From Paenibacillus_AB hodogayensis (lineage in GTDB: Bacteria; Bacillota; Bacilli; Paenibacillales; NBRC-103111), in NCBI RefSeq assembly GCF_039536325.1, contig NZ_BAAAYO010000020.1, forward strand, positions 1 through 64,000: a stretch of DNA of 64,000 nt, read 5' to 3'. Of this stretch, positions 25,841 through 35,700 are shown one piece after another (position 1 is the stretch's first letter; each line of letters begins with the position of its first letter). The notes under the pieces were generated by a model. It was not told the DNA's origin. It did no database searches and was given only the letters and a program-made list of their open reading frames with translations. The position numbers and the translations under genes are program-made.

Positions 25841-26074
25841 TTAAACCTCGTTTATACATATAACTTCGGCCAAACTGTGAAGATGATTGATTTTTTCTTC
25901 ATAGGCGAATAAGACCGCCACCTGTTCTTCAGGTAGTCGGTCTTGCAACATTTTAAATAAACTGATGATCTCTGTCTTTGTCTCATCGTACTCGGACAAC
26001 CGGTCAGCCAGCAGCTGCCCATGCATAATCGTTTGATCGAGAATAAGCTTTTGAAAGGAATGGCTGATGCTCAT
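25841..26074 (-). CDS. Small hypothetical protein
   Basis: 77 aa, predicted to be all helical, no membrane segment or signal. GGAGGG lies six bases before the ATG at 26074 (a TTG directly upstream is less likely). The sequence (MSISHSFQKLILDQTIMHGQ at the start, SEYDETKTEIISLFKMLQD in the middle) resembles small helical proteins found in Paenibacilli and Clostridia, but I do not recognise a named family. Its stop lies 28 bp before the Rpn fragment. No function can be proposed. Confidence 0.6.
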   Translation of the reverse strand: MSISHSFQKLILDQTIMHGQLLADRLSEYDETKTEIISLFKMLQDRLPEEQVAVLFAYEEKINHLHSLAEVICINEV

Positions 26075-26271
26075 CAAAATCCCTCCGCCTCAAAATTTCA
26101 GGAATCAGGCGTAAGGAAAATGAGTTCTATCGAATTCCCATCACGCCTTCTTCTAATTTTATCCTATAATGGGAATATGGCGCTACGGTTTATACTTGGT
26201 TAACTATAGGTAGAGAACTATACTTCGCAAATGCAAGCCCGAGCGTCACTTCACAATCATCACCGATCCCC

Positions 26272-27492
26272 TCAACCATGCGACACTGCATCGTCAATGT
26301 TTGCCAAATGTCTTCGCCGCGCCAGAACGATAATAACACCAAGTAACACCATGCAAGCTCCGAAGAAAAACGGGATACGCGGACTGAACCACTCGGCCAA
26401 CTTGCCCGCAAGCCATGGCGAGATTGCTCCGCCCATGAACCGGACGAAGCTATAGGCGGCGGATGCGACAGAGCGTTCTACCGGAGCCGATTCCATAACC
26501 GCCGTTGTAATCAGCGTGTTGTTAATACCGAGAAAAACGCCGGAAACGACTACGCATGCAATAATGACTGTCGGGGTGTACGCCCCCGCGCCCATAACGA
26601 ACAGAACGATGGCGAACAAAGTAAGCACGATGCTGATCGAAGCGACCGTGCCCAACCGCTTCTGCAGCTTTGGCGCCACGAACACCGAAGTAACGGCGAG
26701 AAGCAGTCCCCAGCCGAAAAACACATAACCCAGCCCCCGCTCGTTCAGCTCCATCACATAAGGCGAGTAAGCCATCAGAGTAAAGAAACCGAAGTTGTAC
26801 AAAAAAGCGGCCAACCCGAGCGTCAGCAACCCCGGATAAGCAAGCGCTCTGAACGGCGCGCTGAGCGGACTTGGCTTCTTGGGCTTAGCCACGTTAGGCA
26901 TAATCACAAGCAGAAAAAGAAACGCTATACCCATCAGCACGCTGACTCCAAAAAACGGACCTCGCCACGAAATCGAGCCGAGTTCGCCGCCAAGCAGCGG
27001 ACCAACCGCTATACCTAGACCCAGCGCGGCTTCATAGAAAATAATCGCCTTTGCCGTTCCGGACGTGGATAAACCGACGATCGCCGAGAGGGCGGTGGCC
27101 AAAAACAGCGAATTGCCAAGGCCCCATCCCCCACGAAGTCCCACGATTGCATTGATGGTATCGGAATTGCCGGCAAGAGCGGAAAATAAAACGATAAGCA
27201 AAATCCCCATGATCAGCGTCCACTTGGTCCCCAATCGGCTTGAGACGAAGCCAGTAATCAGCATCGCGATGCCGGTAACGAGATTGTAGCTGGTAAATAA
27301 TAGCGAGACCTGACTGGGCGTAGCGTCCATCTTCTTGGCGATAGCCGGCAAGATCGGGTCGACCAGCCCAATGCCCATAAAGGAGATAACGCAAGCGAAC
27401 GCAACGGCCCAAACCGCCAAAGGCTGGCTGAACGTGCCGGAGCGCTGACGGATTTCCTGATACTGCGGGTCTGTCGAAACGGTTGACATCAT
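26272..27492 (-). CDS. MFS transporter, drug-efflux type
   Basis: 406 aa, twelve predicted membrane segments. The first loop motif reads FVSSRLGTKWTLIMG (motif A) and segment 5 has the antiporter-type motif C region LGLGIAVGPLLGGELG. This places it with 12-TM proton-drive efflux pumps. The start ATG pair has GGAGG six bases upstream. It is divergent to a MarR repressor, and a palindrome covers its -10, which supports substrate-induced efflux. The exported compounds cannot be told from sequence. Confidence 0.9.
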   Translation of the reverse strand: MMSTVSTDPQYQEIRQRSGTFSQPLAVWAVAFACVISFMGIGLVDPILPAIAKKMDATPSQVSLLFTSYNLVTGIAMLITGFVSSRLGTKWTLIMGILLIVLFSALAGNSDTINAIVGLRGGWGLGNSLFLATALSAIVGLSTSGTAKAIIFYEAALGLGIAVGPLLGGELGSISWRGPFFGVSVLMGIAFLFLLVIMPNVAKPKKPSPLSAPFRALAYPGLLTLGLAAFLYNFGFFTLMAYSPYVMELNERGLGYVFFGWGLLLAVTSVFVAPKLQKRLGTVASISIVLTLFAIVLFVMGAGAYTPTVIIACVVVSGVFLGINNTLITTAVMESAPVERSVASAAYSFVRFMGGAISPWLAGKLAEWFSPRIPFFFGACMVLLGVIIVLARRRHLANIDDAVSHG

Positions 27493-27562
27493 CGATAGCC
27501 TCCAAATTATCCAAAATAAAAGCTTTATCCTTCATCCGCTAACATCCATGGGAGCCCAAAAC

Positions 27563-27621
27563 TAATTGTATAGTACAATTATTATTTATTTGTATTATAC
27601 AACTTCATTCGGCAGTGTCAA
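27563..27621 (-). promoter_or_regulatory. Efflux gene promoter with two MarR-type palindromes
   Basis: On the minus strand -35 TTGACA (27616-27621) and -10 TATAAT (27594-27599) are 16 bp apart. The palindrome TTGTAT-T-ATACAA (27590-27602) lies right on the -10. A second, TAATTGTA-TAG-TACAATTA (27563-27581), lies just downstream of the start site. Both share the TTGTA/TACAA half-sites, as expected for dimers of the neighbouring MarR protein. Confidence 0.8.
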
Positions 27622-27722
27622 TGGATTTCCGCAAAAACCCCGTAGGGTCACGGCTTGCCCTTTCCGCGAGATTTCGGGTAAAGTTAACGAATAAGAGAAG
27701 GAAAGCAGGAGGTTGATAACGA

Positions 27723-28148
27723 ATGGACAAGCACGATCTGGAGGCGCTCGATCTGGAGCTGGCTACATTCGGTCGGAGGGCAACGGCTGTGGCAATGGAT
27801 AAGAAGCTTGGAACGCTGGAAAGGTCGGCGTACTTGCTTCTTCATCATTTGTCTGTCCACGGGCCGACCGGAGTCAAATCGCTGGCCGAGCAATTCCGGC
27901 TGGATATTTCCACCATCAGCCGCCAGACGGCCGCTCTGGAAAGCAAGCTTTACATCCACCGTTTGCCCGACCCGACGGACGGACGGGCCAGTTCTTTTGA
28001 GATTACGGAGTCCGGTTCGGCGGAGCTGCGCAAAACAAAGGAGCTGCGCCTGGCCCGCTTCGCCAAGCTGTTCGAAGGATGGACGCCTGACGAGTCCGAT
28101 CAGTTCCTTCACCTGCTTGCCAAGCTGAACCGCACATTTGTCGATTAG
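27723..28148 (+). CDS. MarR family transcriptional regulator
   Basis: 141 aa winged helix repressor. The recognition region reads LAEQFRLDISTISRQTAALESK, followed by the wing PDPTDGRASSFEITESG and dimerisation helices at both ends. AGGAGG lies 10 nt before the ATG. It is divergent from the MFS pump with two palindromes in the shared gap, so it most likely represses the pump and perhaps itself until a ligand binds. Confidence 0.9.
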   Translation: MDKHDLEALDLELATFGRRATAVAMDKKLGTLERSAYLLLHHLSVHGPTGVKSLAEQFRLDISTISRQTAALESKLYIHRLPDPTDGRASSFEITESGSAELRKTKELRLARFAKLFEGWTPDESDQFLHLLAKLNRTFVD

Positions 28149-28217
28149 TCGACGGGACTGACACAGCGGTGGAAAAGTGTTTTTTATTCGGCTACATCCA
28201 CCGGCTTTCCCGACGTA

Positions 28218-28252
28218 TAAAAAAAGAGAACCCCTATGAACCGGGATTCTCT
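28218..28252 (-). terminator. Terminator of the U32 protein gene
   Basis: On the minus strand AGAGAATCCC pairs with GGGTTCTCT (one bulge) and is followed by TTTTTTT. It lies 25 bp after the stop; the convergent marR gene ends 70 bp away. Confidence 0.9.
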
Positions 28253-28276
28253 TGTGGACTTATCACGCATTTTCTT

Positions 28277-30853
28277 TTATTTCACCAGTTGCCCGCGCGT
28301 AACACCCAGCTGATTGGTAGCCTTCAACGACCGCCAAACGGTCGTTCCGGATATTTTCCCCGCCAGCGCCCGTCCGTACAGATCGAGCACCTCGCGAACC
28401 TGTTCCGGCGACTCCTCCAAAAACTCGACGCGATAAGCGGTCACGCCCAGCTCCCGGAACTGCGGCAAATATTCCGCACCCGATTGTTCGATGGCATTGT
28501 ATACGGTATTCCGGCAGCCTTCGTCCACCCGCACCGGGTGCGACATGCCGATCCGGTCCTGAAGCGACACCCGGTGTTCCTCGCAAGGCCGCCCGCAATT
28601 CGTATAATTCGTCCCTTCGCTCAAAAACGTGCAGTACACGCAATGCTCGGTATGGAACATCGGCAAATGCTGGTGGATCACAATCTCCACCTGCGACGGG
28701 TCGGTACGGCGAAGCAGGTCGATCATCTGCTGAATGTTCAGGTCGTACGACGGCGTGACGCGGCTGCAGCCGGCATCGGCGAACAGCTCGACCGTCTTGT
28801 GATTGACCGCATTCAGCGAGAAATCCCCGATCAGCTCCGGCGTATAGCCGTCTTTGCTTTCCGCGCGGTGCTTCATGAAATAATACATCGCGCCCGTATT
28901 GCGGATCAGCATGGCGTCGGGACGCAGGTTCAGCATATTTTTGAAATAACCGGTTTCGTTCGGCATATGAATGCGCGGCGTCGCCAGCGCGATTTTCCGC
29001 CCAGCCGCACGAACCGCTTCGATCGCTGCAGGGAACTGCTTAATGAATTCGAAATCGGCGTACACCCACTCTACGTCCGTGGTCAATACCGCTTTCACCT
29101 GCTCCACATTGCGGCATAGCGCAATTAGCCGCGGCTCTTGCCTCAAACCTGCCCCGTCCGTCGACACGGAGCCTGTAGCAGCTAAAGACGGAGCGTCCGA
29201 GCCGGCGGCGAACGATCCAGCCGGAACTATCCGGTGCGCGTCGCCGTATACGTCCACCTCGCGCTTCACGTAGCGTGGCGGCTTCTGCCTAGCTTCGGCC
29301 AGCAGCTCCACCGCCTGACGGCGCATCTGGTTCAGCTCCCGCATCGGAACGATCAGCGATCCCTCCAAATCCAAATCCAAAGCGCTCAGGGCAAAATAAG
29401 TGCCGCCGAGCCGCCCGAATTGCTCCTCGAACAACGTCCGGTCCATCGGGCGCTTCTCCGCCTGCACGGCATGCAGCTCCGAGCGCACCTCTACCTCCTG
29501 GCCCGTCTGCTCGTCCGTCCATACCGCCTGCAGCGGCTCGCCGAGCCTTCCTTTCACAGCGACGCGCACCGGGAATACGCGGTAAGGCTTGTCGGTTTCG
29601 AACGTCTGACGCAGACGCTTGTCCAGATGAGGATCGCTTGTCTTCCAAATTCGGTCGCCGACGCGCACCCTCTTCAGATCGACGTCGTTCCTCCCCGGGA
29701 CGATCTCGATTAGGCCGCCAGCCGCTTCGCCCTCCAGCTTCTGGCCTTTACGGCGAATGTCGTAGACTCGCCCGCCCTCCTCCGGCTTGGTCGGGTCCCC
29801 GGCATCGAACACGATGCCGTCTCCGCGCTTGAGCGGAGCCTCCAGCTCGCACAGCACCCCGTCGCGAAGCAACTGCTTGACCCGGCCCAGATAGACGCCA
29901 CGGCTTTTCGGAAACGTTCCTTCCACCAGTTGCTTATTGTCCGTCCCTTTGAGGAAACCGTACGTGAATCCCCGGGAAAAGCTCTGCTGCAGCTCGCGCA
30001 GCTCTTCCTTGGACGGCAACGGATCGCGTCCGGCGAAATAGCTGTCGATCGCCTTGCGGTATTTGCCGACCACATTGGCCACATACTCCGGCGATTTCAG
30101 ACGTCCCTCGATTTTAAACGACGTGACACCCGCCTCGATCAGCTCCGGCACAAGCTCCAGAGCCGCCAAATCTTTGGGGGACAGCAGGTAGGCGATATCG
30201 CCCATCGGCTTCTGCACGCCATCGATCATCAGGTCGTACGGCAAGCGGCACGCCTGGGCGCATTCGCCGCGGTTGGCCGAGCGGCCTCCCCACATTTCCG
30301 ACGTGAGGCATTGCCCGGAATAGGACACGCATAACGCCCCGTGCACGAACACTTCCATCGGCAGCTTCGCTTGATCGCCGATCTGACGGATCTGCTTCAG
30401 GTTGTTCTCCCGCCCGAGCACTACCCGTTCAATATCGAAAGGCTTCGTAAACTCCACGGCCTCCGGCGAAGTGATCGTCATCTGCGTCGAGCCGTGGATC
30501 GGGAAGTCCGGCGATATATCGCGGATCAGCTTCACAAGCCCGAGATCCTGCACGATCACGGCGTCCACCCCGGCATCGATGCACGCTTCGATCAGTTTTT
30601 TGGCATCGTTCAATTCTTCCTCGAACACGAGAATATTGAATGTCACGAAGCCTTTCACTCCGTACAGATGCAGGAAAGACATTACATCCGGGAGCTCGTC
30701 CATCGTAAAATTTTTTGCCCTCACGCGGGCATTGAATTTGTCCACGCCGAAGAAGACGGCGTCGGCCCCATTGGCCACGGCCGCCCTCAAGCAGTCCCAA
30801 TCGCCGGCAGGGGCCAGCAGTTCAATATGTTCGATGCGAATATCTTCGCGCAT
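28277..30853 (-). CDS. U32 family protein with DUF3656 and two cysteine clusters (RlhA/TrhP-like)
   Basis: 858 aa. Residues 10-300 are a U32 'peptidase' barrel (LLAPAGDWDCLRAAVANGAD, SFKIEGRLKSPEYVA) with cysteines spaced C-x6-C-x15-C-x3-C (ALCVSYSGQC to ECAQAC), the iron-sulfur pattern of TrhP/RlhA. DUF3656 follows (about 380-500). The C-terminal third is a second U32-like half with its own cluster C-x2-C-x11-C-x3-C (HCVYC to NCGRPC). Family members hydroxylate RNA (C2501 of 23S rRNA by RlhA, U34 of tRNA by TrhP) with prephenate as oxygen source pathway link. At 858 aa it is about 200 residues longer than E. coli RlhA. ATG 30853 has GGAGGA 7 nt upstream. Confidence 0.85.
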   Translation of the reverse strand: MREDIRIEHIELLAPAGDWDCLRAAVANGADAVFFGVDKFNARVRAKNFTMDELPDVMSFLHLYGVKGFVTFNILVFEEELNDAKKLIEACIDAGVDAVIVQDLGLVKLIRDISPDFPIHGSTQMTITSPEAVEFTKPFDIERVVLGRENNLKQIRQIGDQAKLPMEVFVHGALCVSYSGQCLTSEMWGGRSANRGECAQACRLPYDLMIDGVQKPMGDIAYLLSPKDLAALELVPELIEAGVTSFKIEGRLKSPEYVANVVGKYRKAIDSYFAGRDPLPSKEELRELQQSFSRGFTYGFLKGTDNKQLVEGTFPKSRGVYLGRVKQLLRDGVLCELEAPLKRGDGIVFDAGDPTKPEEGGRVYDIRRKGQKLEGEAAGGLIEIVPGRNDVDLKRVRVGDRIWKTSDPHLDKRLRQTFETDKPYRVFPVRVAVKGRLGEPLQAVWTDEQTGQEVEVRSELHAVQAEKRPMDRTLFEEQFGRLGGTYFALSALDLDLEGSLIVPMRELNQMRRQAVELLAEARQKPPRYVKREVDVYGDAHRIVPAGSFAAGSDAPSLAATGSVSTDGAGLRQEPRLIALCRNVEQVKAVLTTDVEWVYADFEFIKQFPAAIEAVRAAGRKIALATPRIHMPNETGYFKNMLNLRPDAMLIRNTGAMYYFMKHRAESKDGYTPELIGDFSLNAVNHKTVELFADAGCSRVTPSYDLNIQQMIDLLRRTDPSQVEIVIHQHLPMFHTEHCVYCTFLSEGTNYTNCGRPCEEHRVSLQDRIGMSHPVRVDEGCRNTVYNAIEQSGAEYLPQFRELGVTAYRVEFLEESPEQVREVLDLYGRALAGKISGTTVWRSLKATNQLGVTRGQLVK

Positions 30854-31014
30854 GTCTCGTTCCTCCAATGTCTTGCGTGAAACGGTCGAATACCGCTCTC
30901 TATTCTACCAGTTTACCAGAAAAGGAGAGGTTCATGCCATCCCGCCTGCGGAGGAAGAAGCAGGGAGCTGTTTTCGGCAGTGTCCGAGCCGCTCGGATCG
31001 GGAGCCTAGGTCAG

Positions 31015-31524
31015 TTACTGCTCTTCGTTCGGAACGACCAGCCGCCGGATTTCGTCAAACGAGACGGGCGTATAATCCCAATGCTCCACGCTGACGTTGA
31101 TATAGTGGCTGCCTTCGTATTTCTGGCCATGAATATGACCGTGAATGTTCACGTACGGCATATGCTTATTCATATACATCGGCTCGTGCGAGAGAAAGAA
31201 AAAGCCCGCGTATACGATCGGATGCTCGCTGACCTCGTCAAAACCGGCTTCGAGCCACCATGTCCGGGAACGCCCCCGGTCGTGGTTGCCCATAATCAGT
31301 GTCTTGTATCCATGCAGCCGATCCACGATTCCCCGCGTCTTCTCTTTGTTCAAAAAGGAGAAGTCGCCCAAATGAAACACTTTGTCGTCGGACCCGACGA
31401 CGGCGTTCCAGCGGTCGATCATCGTCTCGGTCATCTCCTCGGCGTCGCCGAAAGGACGCGATTCGAAATCGATAATCGATTTATGGCCGAAATGATGGTC
31501 GGATATGACAAAAACGTTTGCCAT
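31015..31524 (-). CDS. Calcineurin-like metallophosphoesterase
   Basis: 169 aa. The metal-binding motifs are in order: ISDHHFGHKSI, HLGDFSF, MGNHDRGR, FLSHEP and NIHGHIHG. Such small stand-alone phosphoesterases hydrolyse nucleotides or other phosphoesters; the substrate is unknown. The ATG at 31524 has GAGGAGGG 8 nt upstream inside the 3' end of the sugar kinase gene, four bases of overlap excepted, so the two are co-transcribed. Confidence 0.88.
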   Translation of the reverse strand: MANVFVISDHHFGHKSIIDFESRPFGDAEEMTETMIDRWNAVVGSDDKVFHLGDFSFLNKEKTRGIVDRLHGYKTLIMGNHDRGRSRTWWLEAGFDEVSEHPIVYAGFFFLSHEPMYMNKHMPYVNIHGHIHGQKYEGSHYINVSVEHWDYTPVSFDEIRRLVVPNEEQ

Positions 31525-31528
31525 CCGT

Positions 31529-32512
31529 TCAACCCTCCTCGCCAAGCTTCTCGTTAACTTGGGAAAGCGCAGGCAGTGCCGGAATCGCTCCCCGCCGGGT
31601 CGTGGTCAAGGCGCCTACGGCATTGGCAAGACGCAGCGTCCTCTCCGCAAAGGCCCGGTCCTCCATCGCCTTCTCCAGCTCCGCCGCCTTCACCCCGGCC
31701 TCCGCCAGTCCCCACAACAGACCGCCTACGAAGCCGTCTCCCGCCCCGGTCGTGTCGACAGCCTCGACCTTCACGCCGGACACCGTCGTCTCGATCGTCC
31801 GCGTAAATACGCGGCAGCCAGCGGAGCCCAAGGTGACGATGACGCAGCGCGGTCCCAGGCTGAGCATCAGACGCACGCCTTCTTCCGTATCCGCGCCTTC
31901 ATACAGAAATCCGACCTCCTCCTCGCTCACCTTCACCAGATCGGCGAATGGCAGCTGGTCGAGAATGATCCGTCGGGCGGTCTCTGCGTTCGGCCACAGC
32001 GGCAGACGCACGTTCGGATCGTAGGAGACGAGGGCACCGCGGGCTCTTGCCCTTCGGGCAGCGTCCAGCGTGGCGCTGCGGCTCGGCTCCACAATCAGGG
32101 ACAGCGATCCGAAGTGGAAAATGGCCGTATCTCTCAGCCATTCCTCCCGCACATCCTCCTTGCGAAGCAGCATATCCGCCCCAGGCTCGCGATAAAAGAT
32201 AAAATCCCGCTCCCCGTCTTCCTTTAAAGAAACGAACGCCAAGCCGGTACGCGCTTCGTCCGTCTCGACCAGCGCCGGCTCCACTCCGGCCTCCCGGAGC
32301 GCCTCGTGCAAATACCGCCCGAACGGATCCCGGCCGACTTTTCCGATAAACCGCGAACGTCCGCCCAGCTTGGCCACGGCCGCCGCTACGTTGGCGGGAG
32401 CTCCCCCCGCCGCTCTATGAAACGCTTCGACTTGCGAAAGCGGCAATCCGTTTACATCCGGCACGAAATCAATCAACAGCTCGCCCAAACAAACGACCGT
32501 ATGCTTTTCCAT
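31529..32512 (-). CDS. PfkB family sugar kinase (fructokinase-like)
   Basis: 327 aa. Ribokinase-fold signatures: AGGAPANVAAAVAKLGG near residue 35 and the anion-hole/catalytic motif DTTGAGDGFVGGL with the base aspartate. The short insert regions and GELLIDFVPD start match fructokinases of Bacilli. It would phosphorylate free fructose (or a related sugar) for glycolysis. AAGGAGG lies 11 nt before the ATG. A TATAAT at 32551-32556 on the minus strand may be its -10. Confidence 0.88.
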   Translation of the reverse strand: MEKHTVVCLGELLIDFVPDVNGLPLSQVEAFHRAAGGAPANVAAAVAKLGGRSRFIGKVGRDPFGRYLHEALREAGVEPALVETDEARTGLAFVSLKEDGERDFIFYREPGADMLLRKEDVREEWLRDTAIFHFGSLSLIVEPSRSATLDAARRARARGALVSYDPNVRLPLWPNAETARRIILDQLPFADLVKVSEEEVGFLYEGADTEEGVRLMLSLGPRCVIVTLGSAGCRVFTRTIETTVSGVKVEAVDTTGAGDGFVGGLLWGLAEAGVKAAELEKAMEDRAFAERTLRLANAVGALTTTRRGAIPALPALSQVNEKLGEEG

Positions 32513-32618
32513 GAGACCTTCATCCTCCTTGGTGGAACTCCTTGTCTCGAATTATAGCCGACCGTCCGACAAAAGTGGAGCATAAGCGGCAACTTTCTCC
32601 CCGCCCATTCGTCAAATG

Positions 32619-32648
32619 TTTAACAAGCCGTATCCGAAATGCTATAAT
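32619..32648 (+). promoter_or_regulatory. Promoter of the Dlt-like operon
   Basis: TTTAAC (32619-32624) and TATAAT (32643-32648) are 18 bp apart on the plus strand, 73 bp before the TTG start of the first gene. No other promoter-like sequence stands out in the short gaps further down the operon. Confidence 0.55.
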
Positions 32649-32720
32649 GTCACTAGTCCTTTAACCAAATCGACACCATTCGAACCGGAACGACCATCCT
32701 ACAAGTTTTGAGGGATCGCT

Positions 32721-35700
32721 TTGTCATTGCGCAAACAAGCGGCCTGGTTCGCCGGCGCCCTTCTGCTCGTCGCAGTGTTCGCGCTCGTCTTCGGCCACAG
32801 GCAGGAACGGGTAAGGCTGCTGTATGCGAGCAACGGAGACGCTTACGACCAGGCGGCTTATCTGAACTTTCAACAATCGCTCGTCGCCAACGCCGAAATG
32901 AATCGATTTTCGCTGGACAAGCTGAGCGGACGAAACCTGGCCTCCTACGACGCGATTTATCTCGACGTCTCCTTGAAGCATTCGGCTGTTCTTCGGGACG
33001 CCGTTCCGAAGCTCGAAACCTATGTCAAACAGGGCGGCCATCTGTTCGTCGAGAACGATCTGCTCGCCGACCTGCCGATGCCACTGCTGGGCGCATCCGC
33101 GCTGGTGCCGGTCACCAGTATGGCCAAGCCCAAGTTCGATTATCCGGCGGTACGCGGGAATGTGCAGGGCATCCAGCAGGTTTTCAAGCAATTTGCCGAT
33201 AATTATACCGCCCATGGCTACATAACCGATATGAACGACACGATGCCGGGCTTCGACTGGGGGCAAGCGATCGTCCCTGCCACCGCGGAAACGGTAGTCG
33301 CGATGAACGGCCAAGCGCTGTTTACGGTAAATCGGTACGGGAGCGGAACCGTTATGGCCGCCAGCACGTTTTTGCCGAACCGCTACTTTATTACCGGCTT
33401 CGATCTGCAAAGCGGGATGGATCCTGCCAAAGGCTTCCCGACTCGGGCAGAGATGCACGACAAGGCGCTGGCGACGCCCGGCCGGTCGCTTTATTTCGAC
33501 TTTAAAACAGGGCTTCCGCAGGAGCCTTACTTTCATTTCGCTTTCGCTGCGGCCAATCATCTGCTTCGCAACGAGTATATGGCCTATGTATCGAAGGAAA
33601 CGCTGGGTTATAGCCTGAAAAAAGTGCTAGGCCCATACGGACGGCCCGCGATGGCCTACCAGAACCATTTCGAGGCGCTGCCGGCCATCGAGCATAAGGA
33701 AGGAATCGCCTGGGCCGAGCTGCTCAAGACGTACAACCAGCTTCCTTCGTTCTCACTTGTCCGTTCGTCGTTCGACTGGCATCACTGGTATGAGGGCGTC
33801 ACCGTCCACTTGAATACGGGTACGAACGCCGAACCTCGATTCGTCGGGGAATTCCCGAACTCGTTCTATTCCAGCGGCACGCTGCTGGCCAGCCAAGGCT
33901 CCCCGCTGACCGTGGCGGCGTATCCGGGTAAAAACCAGCTCGGTATGAGACTGGAGCTGCCTTATCGCGCTTATCCCGCTCTGGCCGACCTGAACGGCGA
34001 CGGTAAGCCCGATCTGCTTGTCGGCAGCGCCGACGGCTATGTGTACCGTTACGCGAACGCGGGGACGACGCTGACGACGCAAATGGTGCCGGAAGGCTCC
34101 GCTTATCCGGACGGCTTCGGGGCCCCCGAGAAGCTCCGACTGGACAACGGGCAGCTATTCCGCACCGACGGCTACGCTACCGTAACAGCGGCAAGCTTGC
34201 GGGGCAACGGCTTGACCGATCTGATCGTCGGCAGCGCCGACGGCTCCATCGTAGCGCTGCTTCGCCAGCCAAAGGGCGGCTTTGCGGCTCCCGTCCCGCT
34301 GCTGTCCGGCGGAAAACCGATTCGCGCCGCCGCTAACTCCGCTCCCGCCCTGGGCGACCTTAACGGGGACGGCGTACCGGACCTGGTCGTTGGGGACGCG
34401 GACGGGAACGTGACGGCCTATTACGGTGTTGCCGGCCAACCACTGCACTTCGGCCCAGCCGTACCGCTATTTACCATTGACGCCAAATACGCCGCTCCGG
34501 CGGTGCGCGACATGAATGGCGACGGGAAAGCCGATCTCGCGATCGGCAATAGCGAAGGCGACCTGCTCGTTTATGTGCAGCGTGACGGAACTTGGGTGCC
34601 GCAAGGCCCTATCGCCGGCCAGACGAGCAACCAGATGGGCACCAAGGCGCTCGTCGGCGGTCAATATTCCGTACCGCTGTGGGCCGATCTGAACCATGAC
34701 GGCAAAGAGGATCTGATTGTCGGACAGCTCCAGTACAGCAAGCCGGTAGCGCTGGACGATCCGGCCTTCCCGCACAAGCCAGAGCTCCAGGCTTTTCTCG
34801 ACTACGCGCGGACGAACAAGCTGGAGATCGTGCCGCACGTCTACATGCATAGCTTCCTTAGCCCGGAGCAGGAGAAGCTGGAGCTGGAACTGCAGCGCAA
34901 AACGTTCGCCGCGCTCGGCTTGCCGTGGACGAAAACCGGGACGAACCAGCATACGTGGCGCATTAACCAAATGGACCGGCTGCAGACGCTGCGCAACGAG
35001 AACGAGGCCGATATTTGGTACAATTTCGGGTTCAAGCCGTCCAACAGTCCGACCGAGCCGCAGTGGGGACAAGACTTTATATGGAGCTTCCCTTTCCTGC
35101 TGGAGGACGACAAGCTAAAATCGCCGATGCTGCTATATGCCCCCGGCTTTCTGTTCAGACCCGGAGAAACGGCTGGGACGGCGGATCTATACAAATCGCA
35201 AGCCGCCTTGGATATGCCGATCGATTATTTCGAGCATATCGAGTACCAATACGACGATCCGGCCAAAACGGCCATGCTGACCGAGTTTGTTCGCTTCTTC
35301 GACGAACTGCGAACGTCGTATGACTACAATTTCATGTCGGAACCGCAAATGGCCCGCTCGTTCCTCTCCGCGATGAAAAGCGATATTCGCGTGGAACGTC
35401 CTTGGCTGTTATATGCAATCGACAAATTGAAAACGAAGCTCGGGCGCGGTCTTCATCTGACGCTATCCATCTCCGCGGACACGCGGGACGTGCCGGACAT
35501 GGCCGCGGAATACCGCGACACCGCCGGCGTCGTCTTCGAGCCCGGGGAGAAATACGACGGCTATCCGTTCGCTACCGATTCTCCGGCCTTTACGAACAAC
35601 GGCGACAAGCTGTATATTGGTCTCGGATTGCGCCGATTGACGAGCGTTTCCGTCCAGTGGGGCGACGAGCCTTTCCATATCGTCCGCTCCAACGTACCGG

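Noticed and set aside
25841..26074. Antitoxin or partner of the Rpn fragment
   Set aside because: Only adjacency supports this; the 77-aa protein has no recognisable antitoxin fold and the Rpn gene is truncated.
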